Below are positions 1-7,682 of a stretch of 53,118 nt of DNA, piece after piece. Each line of letters opens with the position of its first letter. Within the stretch, counting starts at the first letter, position 1. The notes beneath the pieces were generated by a model, which saw only the letters and a program-made list of their open reading frames with translations, was not told the origin of the DNA and searched no databases. Location of the stretch: assembly GCA_030697685.1 (NCBI GenBank), contig JAUYPF010000021.1, positions 1-53,118 on the forward strand, read 5' to 3'. This DNA is from a bacterium (GTDB taxonomy: Archaea; Nanobdellota; Nanobdellia; SCGC-AAA011-G17; GW2011-AR17). Made by a program: the position numbers and the translations under genes.

Positions 1-1315
1 CTCCAGAAAAGCACGTACTCCCTCCTGCATCAGTAACAATAGCTTCTGCTCTCTCCATGGCAGGGACGCTATCAGGACTAGTCATTCGTGAAACAAGCAC
101 ATTTCCTTTCTGCACTCTCTTTAAATCAGCTACATCATGTACGATAATAACAATCCCTTTTCCAATGCCAGGAGATGCAGGAATACCAGAAACCAATAAC
201 TGTGCATCTCTCTCTTCAATCTCACCTTGAGCAAGACTTTCCGCTCTTTCTACATGTACATCTTCTTTTTTCTCTTCAGAAATTTTTTCTTTCTTCACAT
301 CTTTTTTATTTAATGTAGTAATAGGCCTTGTCTGTGTAATATACACTTTTCCTTTTTCAATTGCAAATTCAATATCTTGTGCTTTTTTATAATGTTCTTC
401 AAGTTTTACTGCATACTCAGCTAATTGTTTAATTTCTCTAGGATGAAGTGTTTCTTCTTCTTGCTTAGAAATAGGAACATCAACCTTAACCGTATTCATT
501 TTTTCAGTATCTCGAATATACATCCAAGTTTTTTTCGCAATAGTTTTCTTTTCAACAATAAACCCTTTTTTCTTCACATGATATTCATCAGGAGTAATTG
601 CTCCAGAAACAACAGCTTCTCCCAATCCATAAGAAGCTTCAATAAGAATTTCATCAGGATTTTGTGTCACAGGATTCACAGTAAACATGACCCCAGCAAC
701 CTCAGAATTCACCATTTTTTGAACCACAACAGCAATCAAAATTTTTTCATGCTGAAAATTATTCTTTACACGATAATAGATTGCTCGTGCAGTATACAAA
801 GATGCCCAACATGCTAAGATAGAAGCTAAAAGATGTTTGTTTCCTTTCACATTAAGATAACTAGCCATCTGCCCTGCAAAAGAAGCTTCAGCCATGTCTT
901 CAGCAGTAGCAGAGCTTCGCACAGCAACATACGCAGCATCTCGTCCTGGAAGAATCAAACTTTCTACACCGCTTCCACGCAAAGCAGGATCAACATTCAT
1001 ATGCTCATATGCCTCTAAGATTGCTTGTCGGATCTGCAAAGGTATAGGAGTAGCAAGAATCAAATGCTGTATTTCTTGTTCTGCTGCTTGAAGTGTATCA
1101 TTATTTTCCACATCTAATCCCCTTAGTATGGAAAATATTTTTGTATCAATACCAGTCACATGAATAAAATGTTGAAAAGAATAAGAAGTTATCACAAATC
1201 CACCAGGAACAGGCAACCCAAGATTATACATAATTCCTAAATTATTTCCTTTTCCACCAGAAAGAGGCAAAGAGTTTTCATCTAATTCAGAAAACCATGC
1301 AATATATTTTTGTAT
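1..1315 (-). CDS. ppsA: Phosphoenolpyruvate synthase (PEP-utilising), 5' part, cut by window edge
   Basis: The family makes PEP from pyruvate and ATP (AMP and phosphate released) for gluconeogenesis. About 438 residues are present. They show the N-terminal ATP-grasp-like domain (GGKGNNLG near residue 20, RSSATAEDMAEASFAGQ, then TQTRPIT) and the start of the phosphohistidine domain (ASPGIGKG). No ATG, GTG or TTG lies between the upstream in-frame stop at 1321-1319 and conserved sequence. The best start is ATA at 1315-1313, five bases after a strong GAGGTGAT Shine-Dalgarno sequence at 1328-1321; it gives MQKYIAWFSEL, matching family N-termini. A minus-strand TATA-like stretch lies near 1350. 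Oddity: where the family has GG(R/M)T(C/S)HAAI, this gene reads GGSTCFSG at the very edge, so the catalytic His is apparently Phe. The rest lies outside the window. Family call is firm; start and activity are less sure. Confidence 0.88.
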   Translation of the reverse strand, partial: MQKYIAWFSELDENSLPLSGGKGNNLGIMYNLGLPVPGGFVITSYSFQHFIHVTGIDTKIFSILRGLDVENNDTLQAAEQEIQHLILATPIPLQIRQAILEAYEHMNVDPALRGSGVESLILPGRDAAYVAVRSSATAEDMAEASFAGQMASYLNVKGNKHLLASILACWASLYTARAIYYRVKNNFQHEKILIAVVVQKMVNSEVAGVMFTVNPVTQNPDEILIEASYGLGEAVVSGAITPDEYHVKKKGFIVEKKTIAKKTWMYIRDTEKMNTVKVDVPISKQEEETLHPREIKQLAEYAVKLEEHYKKAQDIEFAIEKGKVYITQTRPITTLNKKDVKKEKISEEKKEDVHVERAESLAQGEIEERDAQLLVSGIPASPGIGKGIVIIVHDVADLKRVQKGNVLVSRMTSPDSVPAMERAEAIVTDAGGSTCFSG

Positions 1316-1328
1316 ACTCTATCACCTC
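1313..1328 (-). promoter_or_regulatory. Shine-Dalgarno plus ATA start of ppsA
   Basis: Reading on the minus strand, GAGGTGAT is followed by five bases and then ATA. The frame is closed by TAG just upstream, and the first in-frame ATG is about 25 codons inside conserved sequence. The ribosome-binding site therefore supports a non-canonical ATA initiator. ATT at 1303-1301 is the only other near-start candidate. Confidence 0.55.
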
Positions 1329-1363
1329 AACTATATATCAAGAAATGGACTTTATAAATCTTT

Positions 1364-1591
1364 TTACAAGGATTCTAGAATTCTTCTTTTCTTATCATCA
1401 ATCAAAGCACGAAAAGATCTACTATCACCTTCTTCTGCCCAACGATCAACCAATTCCCTTTCTAAAGAATTAAAGCATTGAACATCTAATGGATCTGGAT
1501 TCACAGAAACCTTTGTTCTATGATGACATTCTCCACAAAAATAATTCTCAGAAAGAATCCACAATGAGTAGGATAAGTCATATCCAAACAA
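1364..1591 (-). CDS. Small Cys-containing protein of unknown function
   Basis: A 75-residue ORF not recognised as a known family. It has a CGECHH motif (CxxC) near residue 19 and another Cys about 15 residues later, suggesting possible metal binding, followed by a charged helical C-terminus with DRWAEEGDSRSF and DDKKRRILESL. The only available start is TTG at 1591, because an in-frame TAG lies nine codons upstream. An AT-rich TTTTAAAG sequence sits about 20 bases before it. It lies directly upstream of ppsA on the same strand and is divergent from the small membrane protein pair. Codon content looks coding, but start and function are uncertain. Confidence 0.5.
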   Translation of the reverse strand: MFGYDLSYSLWILSENYFCGECHHRTKVSVNPDPLDVQCFNSLERELVDRWAEEGDSRSFRALIDDKKRRILESL

Positions 1592-1639
1592 ATCTAAAGA
1601 CTCTTTAAAAGATTTGTGCTAAACCCCTTTTGAGGAAAT

Positions 1640-1681
1640 TCCGAAAATCTTCCGGATTTTTCTAAGAAAGCTTTATTAAAA
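1640..1681 (+). promoter_or_regulatory. 42-bp palindrome-TATA element, copy 1
   Basis: Copy 1 of an element found four times in the window. It has a TCCGGAA-ATC-TTCCGGA-type inverted repeat (1640-1656, with one G-to-A change in the left arm), 14 bases containing a smaller inverted repeat (TTTCT A AGAAA), then CTTTATTAAAA (1671-1681). It ends 20 bp upstream of the first of two small membrane protein genes. The other copies are at 44629-44670, 45564-45605 and 47568-47609 (minus strand), all in front of toxin-antitoxin genes. Likely role: operator plus core promoter. Confidence 0.65.
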
Positions 1682-1701
1682 CACTTAGGATAGGAAAAAA
1701 G

Positions 1702-1872
1702 ATGAAGCAAAGAACAAAATATCTTTTGGCAGTCGCAGGCATCACAGGTTCAATTTTTGGTATAGGCATTGCAATTCCCGCATTTATGCAAAATTTATAC
1801 ACTCCAGCAATAATCGGAACAATACTATTATTTGCAGGATTAGTAACATTTGCAATCTCTTTTGGAGAATAA
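1702..1872 (+). CDS. Tiny two-span membrane protein, unknown
   Basis: A 56-residue ORF starting MKQRTKYLLAV, with two hydrophobic segments (about residues 8-28 and 36-53) separated by a short QNLYTP loop. It has no recognised family. ATG 1702 follows a purine-rich AGGATAGGAAAAAAG stretch that can serve as ribosome-binding site. It is the first gene behind palindrome element copy 1 and is followed after one base by the next membrane protein gene, so the two are probably cotranscribed. Since the same element otherwise precedes toxin-antitoxin operons, a toxin-like or stress-induced role is possible, but that is only inference from context. Confidence 0.6.
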   Translation: MKQRTKYLLAVAGITGSIFGIGIAIPAFMQNLYTPAIIGTILLFAGLVTFAISFGE

Positions 1873-1873
1873 A

Positions 1874-2140
1874 ATGGATGAAAAGACTCTAAGGAAAAAT
1901 ATTTTAGATTTACAGTATAGTAAAAATCTTCAATACTTTAACACAACCATTATCGCTCTTTTAACATTTTTTATAGGATTAGCCATTGCATATGTTTCTC
2001 AGGATATATCCTTTACATTAGACCAAATCCTAATATACCTCTTAATTACAGCAATAATAACCAGTACTTGTAGTATAGGTCTGATAAATTTCAATAATAA
2101 AATGAGATATATAGAAAAAGAAATAAGTGCTTTAGCTTAA
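1874..2140 (+). CDS. Small two-span membrane protein, unknown
   Basis: An 88-residue ORF, MDEKTLRKNILDLQ at the start. A polar N-terminal helix of about 22 residues precedes two hydrophobic spans (about 24-44 and 51-72) and a charged C-terminal tail (NKMRYIEKEISALA). ATG 1874 is preferred over an upstream TTG because it begins one base after the stop of the preceding membrane protein, consistent with coupling. It overlaps the convergent winged-helix-like gene by four bases at its 3' end. No family recognised. Operon partner of the 56-residue protein under palindrome element copy 1. Confidence 0.6.
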   Translation: MDEKTLRKNILDLQYSKNLQYFNTTIIALLTFFIGLAIAYVSQDISFTLDQILIYLLITAIITSTCSIGLINFNNKMRYIEKEISALA

Positions 2141-2346
2141 ACTCTTCTCAAAACACCCAACATTGGCTCAGAGATAAAATTTTCATCCATGAGCTGTTGT
2201 AAACAATCCTTTACAATCATTTCGCCTAAGCCCATCTCTCCTGCAATATAATACACTTTTTCAGAAAACACAGACCTACTTTCACTCGTTAATTTCTCAA
2301 TAATTCCTCTTATACTTGTTTTTGTATCCCTTGTCACCAACACCAC
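2137..2346 (-). CDS. Small winged-helix-like protein
   Basis: A 69-residue protein with a helical pattern (TSIRGIIEKLTSES, then YYIAGEMGLGEMIVKDCLQQLMDENFI) that resembles a compact winged-helix fold: helix, helix-turn-helix, then a short hairpin ending in LGVLRRV. It starts at GTG 2346 (GTG, GTG, TTG and GTG are all near the start), preceded by AAGGGGTGG as ribosome-binding site. A minus-strand TATA box (GATATATAAATAAAC) lies about 40-50 bases upstream. DNA binding would fit, but no specific family is recognised and the role is inferred from fold impression only. Confidence 0.5.
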   Translation of the reverse strand: MVLVTRDTKTSIRGIIEKLTSESRSVFSEKVYYIAGEMGLGEMIVKDCLQQLMDENFISEPMLGVLRRV

Positions 2347-2781
2347 CCCTTATTTTTTCTAATTCTTTCTCTTCAACAAAAGTTTATTTATATATCTTTA
2401 GAAAGGAAAATATATATTTCAAAATATAGTTTTCATTGAAAATAAATCTTTATAAATGGATTTTTTGCGAAGTGACAACTCCTAATGAAACTATACAGAA
2501 ATTTTACTTGCTTCTTTAGGCATACAACCCTTTTCTAAAGCGTGTAAAACAGTTTCCTCAAATACTTCTTATGGAAAAAAAACATAAAAAGTATACAAAC
2601 TCCAATAATACATCAATGAAAATAAGGACTAATAACTAGAAGTTCAAAATTTGAATAGGCAATATTTTATTTAAAAAATGCAGAATTACCTCTGTAGAAT
2701 CAGCAACAAGAAGAACAGATTTTCTACATACAATCATTTCTAAGCAGAAGTTATATAAAGAATCTTATTCTTTCTTTCAAC
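2347..2781. other. Intergenic region with divergent promoters, no gene seen
   Basis: 435 bp without a supported gene. The left end carries the minus-strand TATA box of the winged-helix-like gene (about 2383-2398). The right end carries TTATATAAAG (about 2749-2758), roughly 25-30 bases before the tldD ATG, so tldD mRNA would be leaderless. The middle is AT-rich; short open stretches on the minus strand (about 2490-2570 and 2645-2745) are interrupted by stops and have no supported start. Confidence 0.6.
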
Positions 2782-4194
2782 ATGGATGAAGGACTTGCAG
2801 AATTTTCAATACAACAAGCACAAAAGCTTGGTGCAAGTTATGTAGAAGCACGCCTTGAAGAAACAACTGCAAATGCTTTGGTCATGAAAAATGGAGCTAT
2901 AGAAGCCTCAAGCTTTGATCATTTTGAAGGAATAGGTATTCGTTTTCTTATCCACAAAAAATTAGGTTTTGTATCAACCAACGAACTCACAAAAAAAAGA
3001 ATTTCTGAAATCCTAGAAAAAGCAATCAAACTGGCAAAAGCAACAAGAACAATGGGAGAGAATATATCCCTTTCAAAAGAAAAAACAGAAAAAGCAAAAT
3101 ATGAAGTAAAGCAAAAGAAGAAACTTGTAGATATTGGCATTGAAGAAAAAATAAAACTCCTCCAAGAAGCAAACCAAGCAATAAACAGGACAAAAATAAA
3201 AGTTCCTTCTCGCTACGTCGTCTTATCCGACACAGACACAAGAGAATATTTTACAAACTCTGATGGCTCTAAAATTTTTGCACACGTCCCAAAGATGAAC
3301 TTCTACTATTTTCTCACAATAAGCGCAAACAACAAAACGACACAAAGATATTGGGTCTATGGTGCTTCTGGTGGTTGGGAGCAAGTACTCAAATGGAATA
3401 TTCCTAAGATTTTCACAAAAGAAGTAATAAGTATGAATAATATTCTAAAAAAAGGAATAAAAACTCCACAAGGAACAATGCCTATTGTTTGTGGTCCGCA
3501 AGTAACTGGAATCATGGTGCATGAAAGCTGTGGGCACCCTTATGAAGCAGATCGTATTCTAGGAAGAGAAGCTGCACAAGCAGGAGAATCTTATATTCAA
3601 AAAGGAATGAAAGGAAAAAAATTAGGATCTTCTATAGTAAGCATTGCAGATGATCCAACCATTCCAAATTCCTATGGATATTTTCTTTATGATAATGAAG
3701 GTGTAAAAGCACGAAGAAAAATTCTCATGAAGAATGGCAAAGTGAATGAATTTCTCCAAAATCGAGAAACTGCTTCAGCATTCAAAACAAAAAGTAATGG
3801 CTCTTCTCGTGCTGCAGACTTTGAAAAAGAACCTATCATTAGAATGTCAAACACTTTCATGCTTCCTGGTGACTACAAAGAAGAAGAGCTTTTTGAAGGA
3901 ATCAAGAAAGGAATCTACATGAAAAATTTCATGGAATGGAATATTGATGACAAACGTTTGAATCAAAAATATACTGGTGCAGAAGCATATCTCATTGAAA
4001 ATGGGGAAATATCTACTCCAATCATAAGCCCTATTTTAGAAGTATCCTCATTAAAAATGTATCCTGCTATTGATGCAATTGCAAAGAATGTAGAGCTCCA
4101 CGCAGGAGACTGTGGCAAGGGAGAGCCAATGGCTTCGATGCCTGTAACACTTGGTGGCCCATCAATAAGACTTCAAGGATTAAGGATAAAATGA
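2782..4194 (+). CDS. tldD: TldD metalloprotease subunit
   Basis: A 470-residue member of the TldD/PmbA (peptidase family U62) group, about the usual length. The zinc-binding HESCGH motif is at residues 247-252 (HExxxH type), followed by the conserved region with YEADRILGREAA; a C-terminal GGPSIRLQG resembles family ends. In bacteria TldD is the catalytic half of a TldD/TldE heterodimer that trims unfolded or modified peptides, such as microcin B17 precursor and CcdA antitoxin; the archaeal substrate is unknown. The ATG lies about 25-30 bases downstream of TTATATAAAG, suggesting leaderless translation. It overlaps tldE by four bases (ATGA), consistent with subunits of one complex. Confidence 0.92.
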   Translation: MDEGLAEFSIQQAQKLGASYVEARLEETTANALVMKNGAIEASSFDHFEGIGIRFLIHKKLGFVSTNELTKKRISEILEKAIKLAKATRTMGENISLSKEKTEKAKYEVKQKKKLVDIGIEEKIKLLQEANQAINRTKIKVPSRYVVLSDTDTREYFTNSDGSKIFAHVPKMNFYYFLTISANNKTTQRYWVYGASGGWEQVLKWNIPKIFTKEVISMNNILKKGIKTPQGTMPIVCGPQVTGIMVHESCGHPYEADRILGREAAQAGESYIQKGMKGKKLGSSIVSIADDPTIPNSYGYFLYDNEGVKARRKILMKNGKVNEFLQNRETASAFKTKSNGSSRAADFEKEPIIRMSNTFMLPGDYKEEELFEGIKKGIYMKNFMEWNIDDKRLNQKYTGAEAYLIENGEISTPIISPILEVSSLKMYPAIDAIAKNVELHAGDCGKGEPMASMPVTLGGPSIRLQGLRIK

Positions 4195-5519
4195 AACACG
4201 AAGAAATCGCACATTTTCTCTTAGAAGAGCTTCAAAGAAAAGGGGCTGATGATGTAGTACTCCAACTCAATACAGGAGAAAATACACTTATAAAATTTTC
4301 AAATAACAAAATCTCCACCACAAAAACATGGGAATCCACAAACCTTTCCATTTTTGTAACAAAAGATCAAAAACTTCTCAATACCTCACTAAAATCTTTT
4401 GATAAGGAACATGCAAAAAGATCTGCAGAAAATATTATAAAAATAATTACAAAAATGCAGGCAAATAAAGACTACAAAGGCATTGCACAAGGTCCTTTCA
4501 AATATAGAACAGAAAACGAACTCTATGATAAGAAAATAGAAGATATGAATGAAGAAATGATTGACCTAGTCAAGCAAGCAATTGATACCGCGCGAAAAAA
4601 AACAAAAAGAACTGCTGGTACTTTTGAGAAAACTGTAGGAGAAAGCTATCTTCTCACCTCAAATAATGTGGAAGCACGAGAAAAAGGCTCTGGTCTTTAT
4701 TTTTCCATTCGTACATTTATAGATAAAAACAGTTCTGGCTATGGTTCTTGTGTATCCCGTATAAAAAACAAATTAAAGATACTCCAAGCAACAGAGCACG
4801 CAACACAGATTGCAAAAGAAGCACACCGCCCTAAAAAAGCAATGTCTGGAAAATTTGATGTCATCTTTGCACCGCATGCAATGGCAGCAATCGTAGAGCG
4901 CCTTGCAGATAATGCATCTATTTTCTCTGTCGAATCTGGCTTATCATGCTTAAAAAATCAATTAGGAAAGAAAATTGCAAATGAACAAGTCTCTCTCTAT
5001 GATGATGCAACAATTGCAAATGGCTATGGCTCTACCATCTTTGATGCAGAAGGAACACCAACACAAAGAACTCCTATTATCGAAAAAGGAATCCTAAAGA
5101 ATTACCTTCATAATGCTTCCACAGCAAAAAGATACAAAACAAAATCAACAGGAAACGCAGGCCTCATTTCTCCAAGAATTTTCTCTGTATCTTTGAAAGA
5201 AGGAAAACAAAATAAAGAAGAACTTTTTTCTCAAATAAAAAAAGGGATTTACATTACAAATGTATGGTATACTCGTTTTCAAAACCATGAAACAGGAGAT
5301 TTTTCTACCATTCCAAGAGATGGAGCATTCTATATTGAAAATGGAAAAATAAAAACTGCATTGAAAGACATTCGCATCTCAGAAAATATGCTGAAGCTCA
5401 TAAAAAATATTTCTGTTTTAAGTAATGAATGTACACAAATTAAGAGCTGGGAAGTGGAAACACCTACTTTCGTTCCCTATGCCTTAGTAAAAGATGTGAA
5501 TATTACAAAGCCTAATTAA
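4191..5519 (+). CDS. tldE: TldE/PmbA, non-catalytic partner of TldD
   Basis: A 442-residue TldD/PmbA-family protein that lacks the HExxxH zinc motif: the equivalent stretch reads FAPHAMAAIVERLADN. This is the known difference between TldE (PmbA) and catalytic TldD. Family features include the N-terminal alternating beta/helix domain and C-terminal segments such as NGYGSTIFDAEGTPTQ, which parallels NSYGYFLYDNEGVKAR of the upstream TldD. The start overlaps the tldD stop by four bases, so expression is coupled. The product is expected to be cytosolic and to form the barrel-shaped heterodimeric protease with TldD. Its end overlaps the convergent Nudix-like gene by four bases. Confidence 0.9.
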   Translation: MKHEEIAHFLLEELQRKGADDVVLQLNTGENTLIKFSNNKISTTKTWESTNLSIFVTKDQKLLNTSLKSFDKEHAKRSAENIIKIITKMQANKDYKGIAQGPFKYRTENELYDKKIEDMNEEMIDLVKQAIDTARKKTKRTAGTFEKTVGESYLLTSNNVEAREKGSGLYFSIRTFIDKNSSGYGSCVSRIKNKLKILQATEHATQIAKEAHRPKKAMSGKFDVIFAPHAMAAIVERLADNASIFSVESGLSCLKNQLGKKIANEQVSLYDDATIANGYGSTIFDAEGTPTQRTPIIEKGILKNYLHNASTAKRYKTKSTGNAGLISPRIFSVSLKEGKQNKEELFSQIKKGIYITNVWYTRFQNHETGDFSTIPRDGAFYIENGKIKTALKDIRISENMLKLIKNISVLSNECTQIKSWEVETPTFVPYALVKDVNITKPN

Positions 5520-6436
5520 ACAGAAACATAAGTTGAATTTGGATGAAAACGAGATAAAACAGTTCTAGCAGTATAACCAAACTTATAATCCTTAATACTT
5601 CTTTTCTCTTTTATTCCTTTCCTAGAATTAATAACAAGACAATCACCTTCACCTTTTTCAAATACAGAAGCTGGAACAAAAACATGATCCCTTTGTAAAA
5701 ATTTTTCACCATCACATTCTGTATCATAAATTTCAAGTCGAGAAAGACTTAACTCAATAGGAATAATTCGAATAGCATCTAATGCAGAATTTGAAGGATC
5801 CCAAGAAACAATACAAGCAGAAGGAACAAAAGTATTTATTTGCAAACGATCCTGGTTAAAAAAATTAGTAAAATGTTCAGAAGAAGGAAGTGTTTTTATA
5901 TCTGAAAAATAAAGCCCTTCTTGCATTGTAAGTGTAACAGCATAATCAATCATTTCTTTATTAAAATCTGGAGGAAGAAGAAGTTTATTTTCTTGAATAA
6001 AGATACCCTCTTCAAAACCTTCGCGATAAGCAACTTTCAAAGGATCAAAAATTTCCTCTAAGCTTGAAGATCTTCCTGCAAAAAGAGATAAACGTGGAGT
6101 ATCAGTCCTAGAGATAAATAAATAACCAGTACTACCAGAATCTAAATCAGAAATTCTATATAAAATACCACCAGAAGAAAAAAGTAATGGAAAATTTGGA
6201 TGTGCCAATTGAAAAGAAGAACTTTTAGGATCAAGAAAACAAGAATAATGAGATTCAAGAACTGTTTTTGCAGCTTCACTAGATTGAACTTTACGTAAAT
6301 TCTCCAAAATGGCAAAATCAGTTATTATCTTTAAATTTTGAGGTATTGTAACAACATAGTCCCTTTTCCGAAAAATGGTATTATGCAATTTTATACAAGA
6401 AACATCACTAACTTGAGTCACATAAAGTTTTTCCAT
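5516..6436 (-). CDS. Nudix-fold protein with divergent Nudix box
   Basis: 306 residues from ATG 6436. A Nudix-box-like segment, FDPLKVAYREGFEEG, around residues 145-160 keeps the REx2EE core of the GX5EX7REUXEEXGU signature, preceded by LFAGRSSSLEE. Activity on a nucleoside diphosphate-linked compound is plausible given the sugar-nucleotide neighbours, but the substrate is unknown. The open frame extends 29 codons further upstream, but that stretch is low-complexity and overlaps the divergent glycosyltransferase promoter; a TTTTATATA box about 25-30 bases before ATG 6436 supports the shorter, leaderless start. It is divergent from the GT4 gene and convergent with tldE. Confidence 0.55.
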   Translation of the reverse strand: MEKLYVTQVSDVSCIKLHNTIFRKRDYVVTIPQNLKIITDFAILENLRKVQSSEAAKTVLESHYSCFLDPKSSSFQLAHPNFPLLFSSGGILYRISDLDSGSTGYLFISRTDTPRLSLFAGRSSSLEEIFDPLKVAYREGFEEGIFIQENKLLLPPDFNKEMIDYAVTLTMQEGLYFSDIKTLPSSEHFTNFFNQDRLQINTFVPSACIVSWDPSNSALDAIRIIPIELSLSRLEIYDTECDGEKFLQRDHVFVPASVFEKGEGDCLVINSRKGIKEKRSIKDYKFGYTARTVLSRFHPNSTYVSV

Positions 6437-6469
6437 AAAAAGAAAGAAAAATAAGGGTATATAAAACTT

Positions 6470-6492
6470 ATCCACAAACCTTTTAAAAGAAA
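6470..6492 (+). promoter_or_regulatory. Promoter 23-mer, copy 1 (glycosyltransferase operon)
   Basis: A 23-bp sequence identical to 10418-10440. It contains the TATA-like core CCTTTTAAAAG, with flank ATCCACAAA and tail AAA. In both places the ATG of the plus-strand gene lies exactly 31 bases after the first C of the core, implying leaderless initiation of both the glycosyltransferase and heptose operons. A related core (CCTTTAAAAAG, 8576-8586) precedes the kinase-like gene at 8608. Confidence 0.65.
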
Positions 6493-6509
6493 TAAAGAAA
6501 AAACCTTCT

Positions 6510-7682
6510 ATGAAAAAGCTCAAAATCGGCTATGTTCTTTCGTATTTCCATCCATTTAAAGATGGCACAGAAAATAACTGTTTATACTTAGCAACAGAAA
6601 TGGTCAAGTTAGGCCATGAAGTGCATGTATTTACTTCTGATAGAAGAGATGGTCAAATTATTAAAGAAAAAGAAGGAATGATTAATGGAATCCATATCCA
6701 CAGAAACAGAACCCTTCTGAGATATAAATATTACCTAGAATTAAATCCAGAAATTATCTGGTCTATCCTAAAATATAAAGATTTAGACATTCTTCACATC
6801 CACAGTTTTGGTTTTATGATGTATGACACTGCATTTATTCTTAAAAAAATTCTTGGAGACAAAACCAAAATTATGAACACTCCCCATGGGCCTTTCATGT
6901 CTCTTGACAGTTATCCTTGGTGGCAAAAAGCATTAAAAAATATCTTCACAACTTTAGAATGCCCAATAAACTGGATGTACGATGGCGTTATTCAAGTAAA
7001 CACAGAACAATGGAAATGGATCACTAAATCAGGAGTATCAAAAAAAAGAATCCATTTTGTTCCAGATGGTATTCCAGAAGATCGTTTCAGAAAAGTAAAC
7101 AATAAAGAGTACATAAAAAAACATAATCTCCAAAATAAATTTGTACTCTGTAATCTAGGGAGAGTTCTCAAATACAAGGGACAAGATGATATTGTCAAAG
7201 CACTTCCAGACATTGTAAAAAAATATCCTAATGTCATTTTTCTTTCTATGGGGAAAGATCATGGATTCCTTGAAGAATGCTTAAGACTTGCAAAGGAACT
7301 CAAAGTAGAAGACCATGTACGATTCTTAGGTATGGTTTCTGAAGAAGAAAAACTCCAAGGGCTCGATGCAACAGATATTTTTATCCTTTCAAGCGAATGG
7401 GAAGCATTTGGCATTGTTACCTTAGAAGCAATGGCTAGAAAAAAAGCAGTTATTTGTACTGATTGTGAAGGGAGTCTCTATTTAGTTAAACCAGAAAATG
7501 GGCTACTCTATCATTACGAAGACGTAAAAGGATTAAAGAGAGCTATATTTACACTTATAGAAAATACAAAACTAAGAAAAGGTATGGAAAAAGAAAATTA
7601 CAAGAAAGCTCTAGAGCTTACAAATGAATCTATTGCAAGAAACTATCTTGAACCATTATACTACAAAATTCAAAGAAAATGA
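6510..7682 (+). CDS. Glycosyltransferase family 4 (GT-B)
   Basis: A 390-residue protein with the GT4 plan. The N-terminal Rossmann domain starts KIGYVLSYFHPFKDGTENN (acceptor side), and the C-terminal donor domain has NLGRVLKYKGQDDIVKAL and the EX7E motif in EWEAFGIVTLEAMARKKAV. The family transfers sugars from nucleotide-sugars to lipid or glycan acceptors, usually at the cytosolic membrane face. It is first gene of a two-gene operon with a GT2 enzyme (four-base overlap) and is followed by sugar-nucleotide genes, pointing to surface glycan or glycolipid synthesis. The ATG is 31 bases after the CCTTTTAAAAG promoter core, so likely leaderless. Donor and acceptor cannot be read from sequence. 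Confidence 0.9.
   Translation: MKKLKIGYVLSYFHPFKDGTENNCLYLATEMVKLGHEVHVFTSDRRDGQIIKEKEGMINGIHIHRNRTLLRYKYYLELNPEIIWSILKYKDLDILHIHSFGFMMYDTAFILKKILGDKTKIMNTPHGPFMSLDSYPWWQKALKNIFTTLECPINWMYDGVIQVNTEQWKWITKSGVSKKRIHFVPDGIPEDRFRKVNNKEYIKKHNLQNKFVLCNLGRVLKYKGQDDIVKALPDIVKKYPNVIFLSMGKDHGFLEECLRLAKELKVEDHVRFLGMVSEEEKLQGLDATDIFILSSEWEAFGIVTLEAMARKKAVICTDCEGSLYLVKPENGLLYHYEDVKGLKRAIFTLIENTKLRKGMEKENYKKALELTNESIARNYLEPLYYKIQRK

Noticed and set aside
1640-1661. Palindrome followed by TTTTT read as an intrinsic terminator
   Set aside because: The shape fits, but copies 1 and 2 lie between divergent genes with nothing upstream on the same strand to terminate, and the fixed 14-bp distance to TTTATTAAAA favours a promoter element. 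Termination by copies 3 and 4 is still possible.
2490-2745. Minus-strand open stretches reading EVFEETVLHALEKGCMPKEA and MIVCRKSVLLVADSTEVILH
   Set aside because: Different frames, both ended by stops within about 35 codons, with no ribosome-binding site or continuity; too weak to call a gene or pseudogene.
6437-6523. 29-codon N-terminal extension of the Nudix-like gene
   Set aside because: Phe/Lys-rich translation of the divergent promoter region; a TATA box inside it points to ATG 6436.
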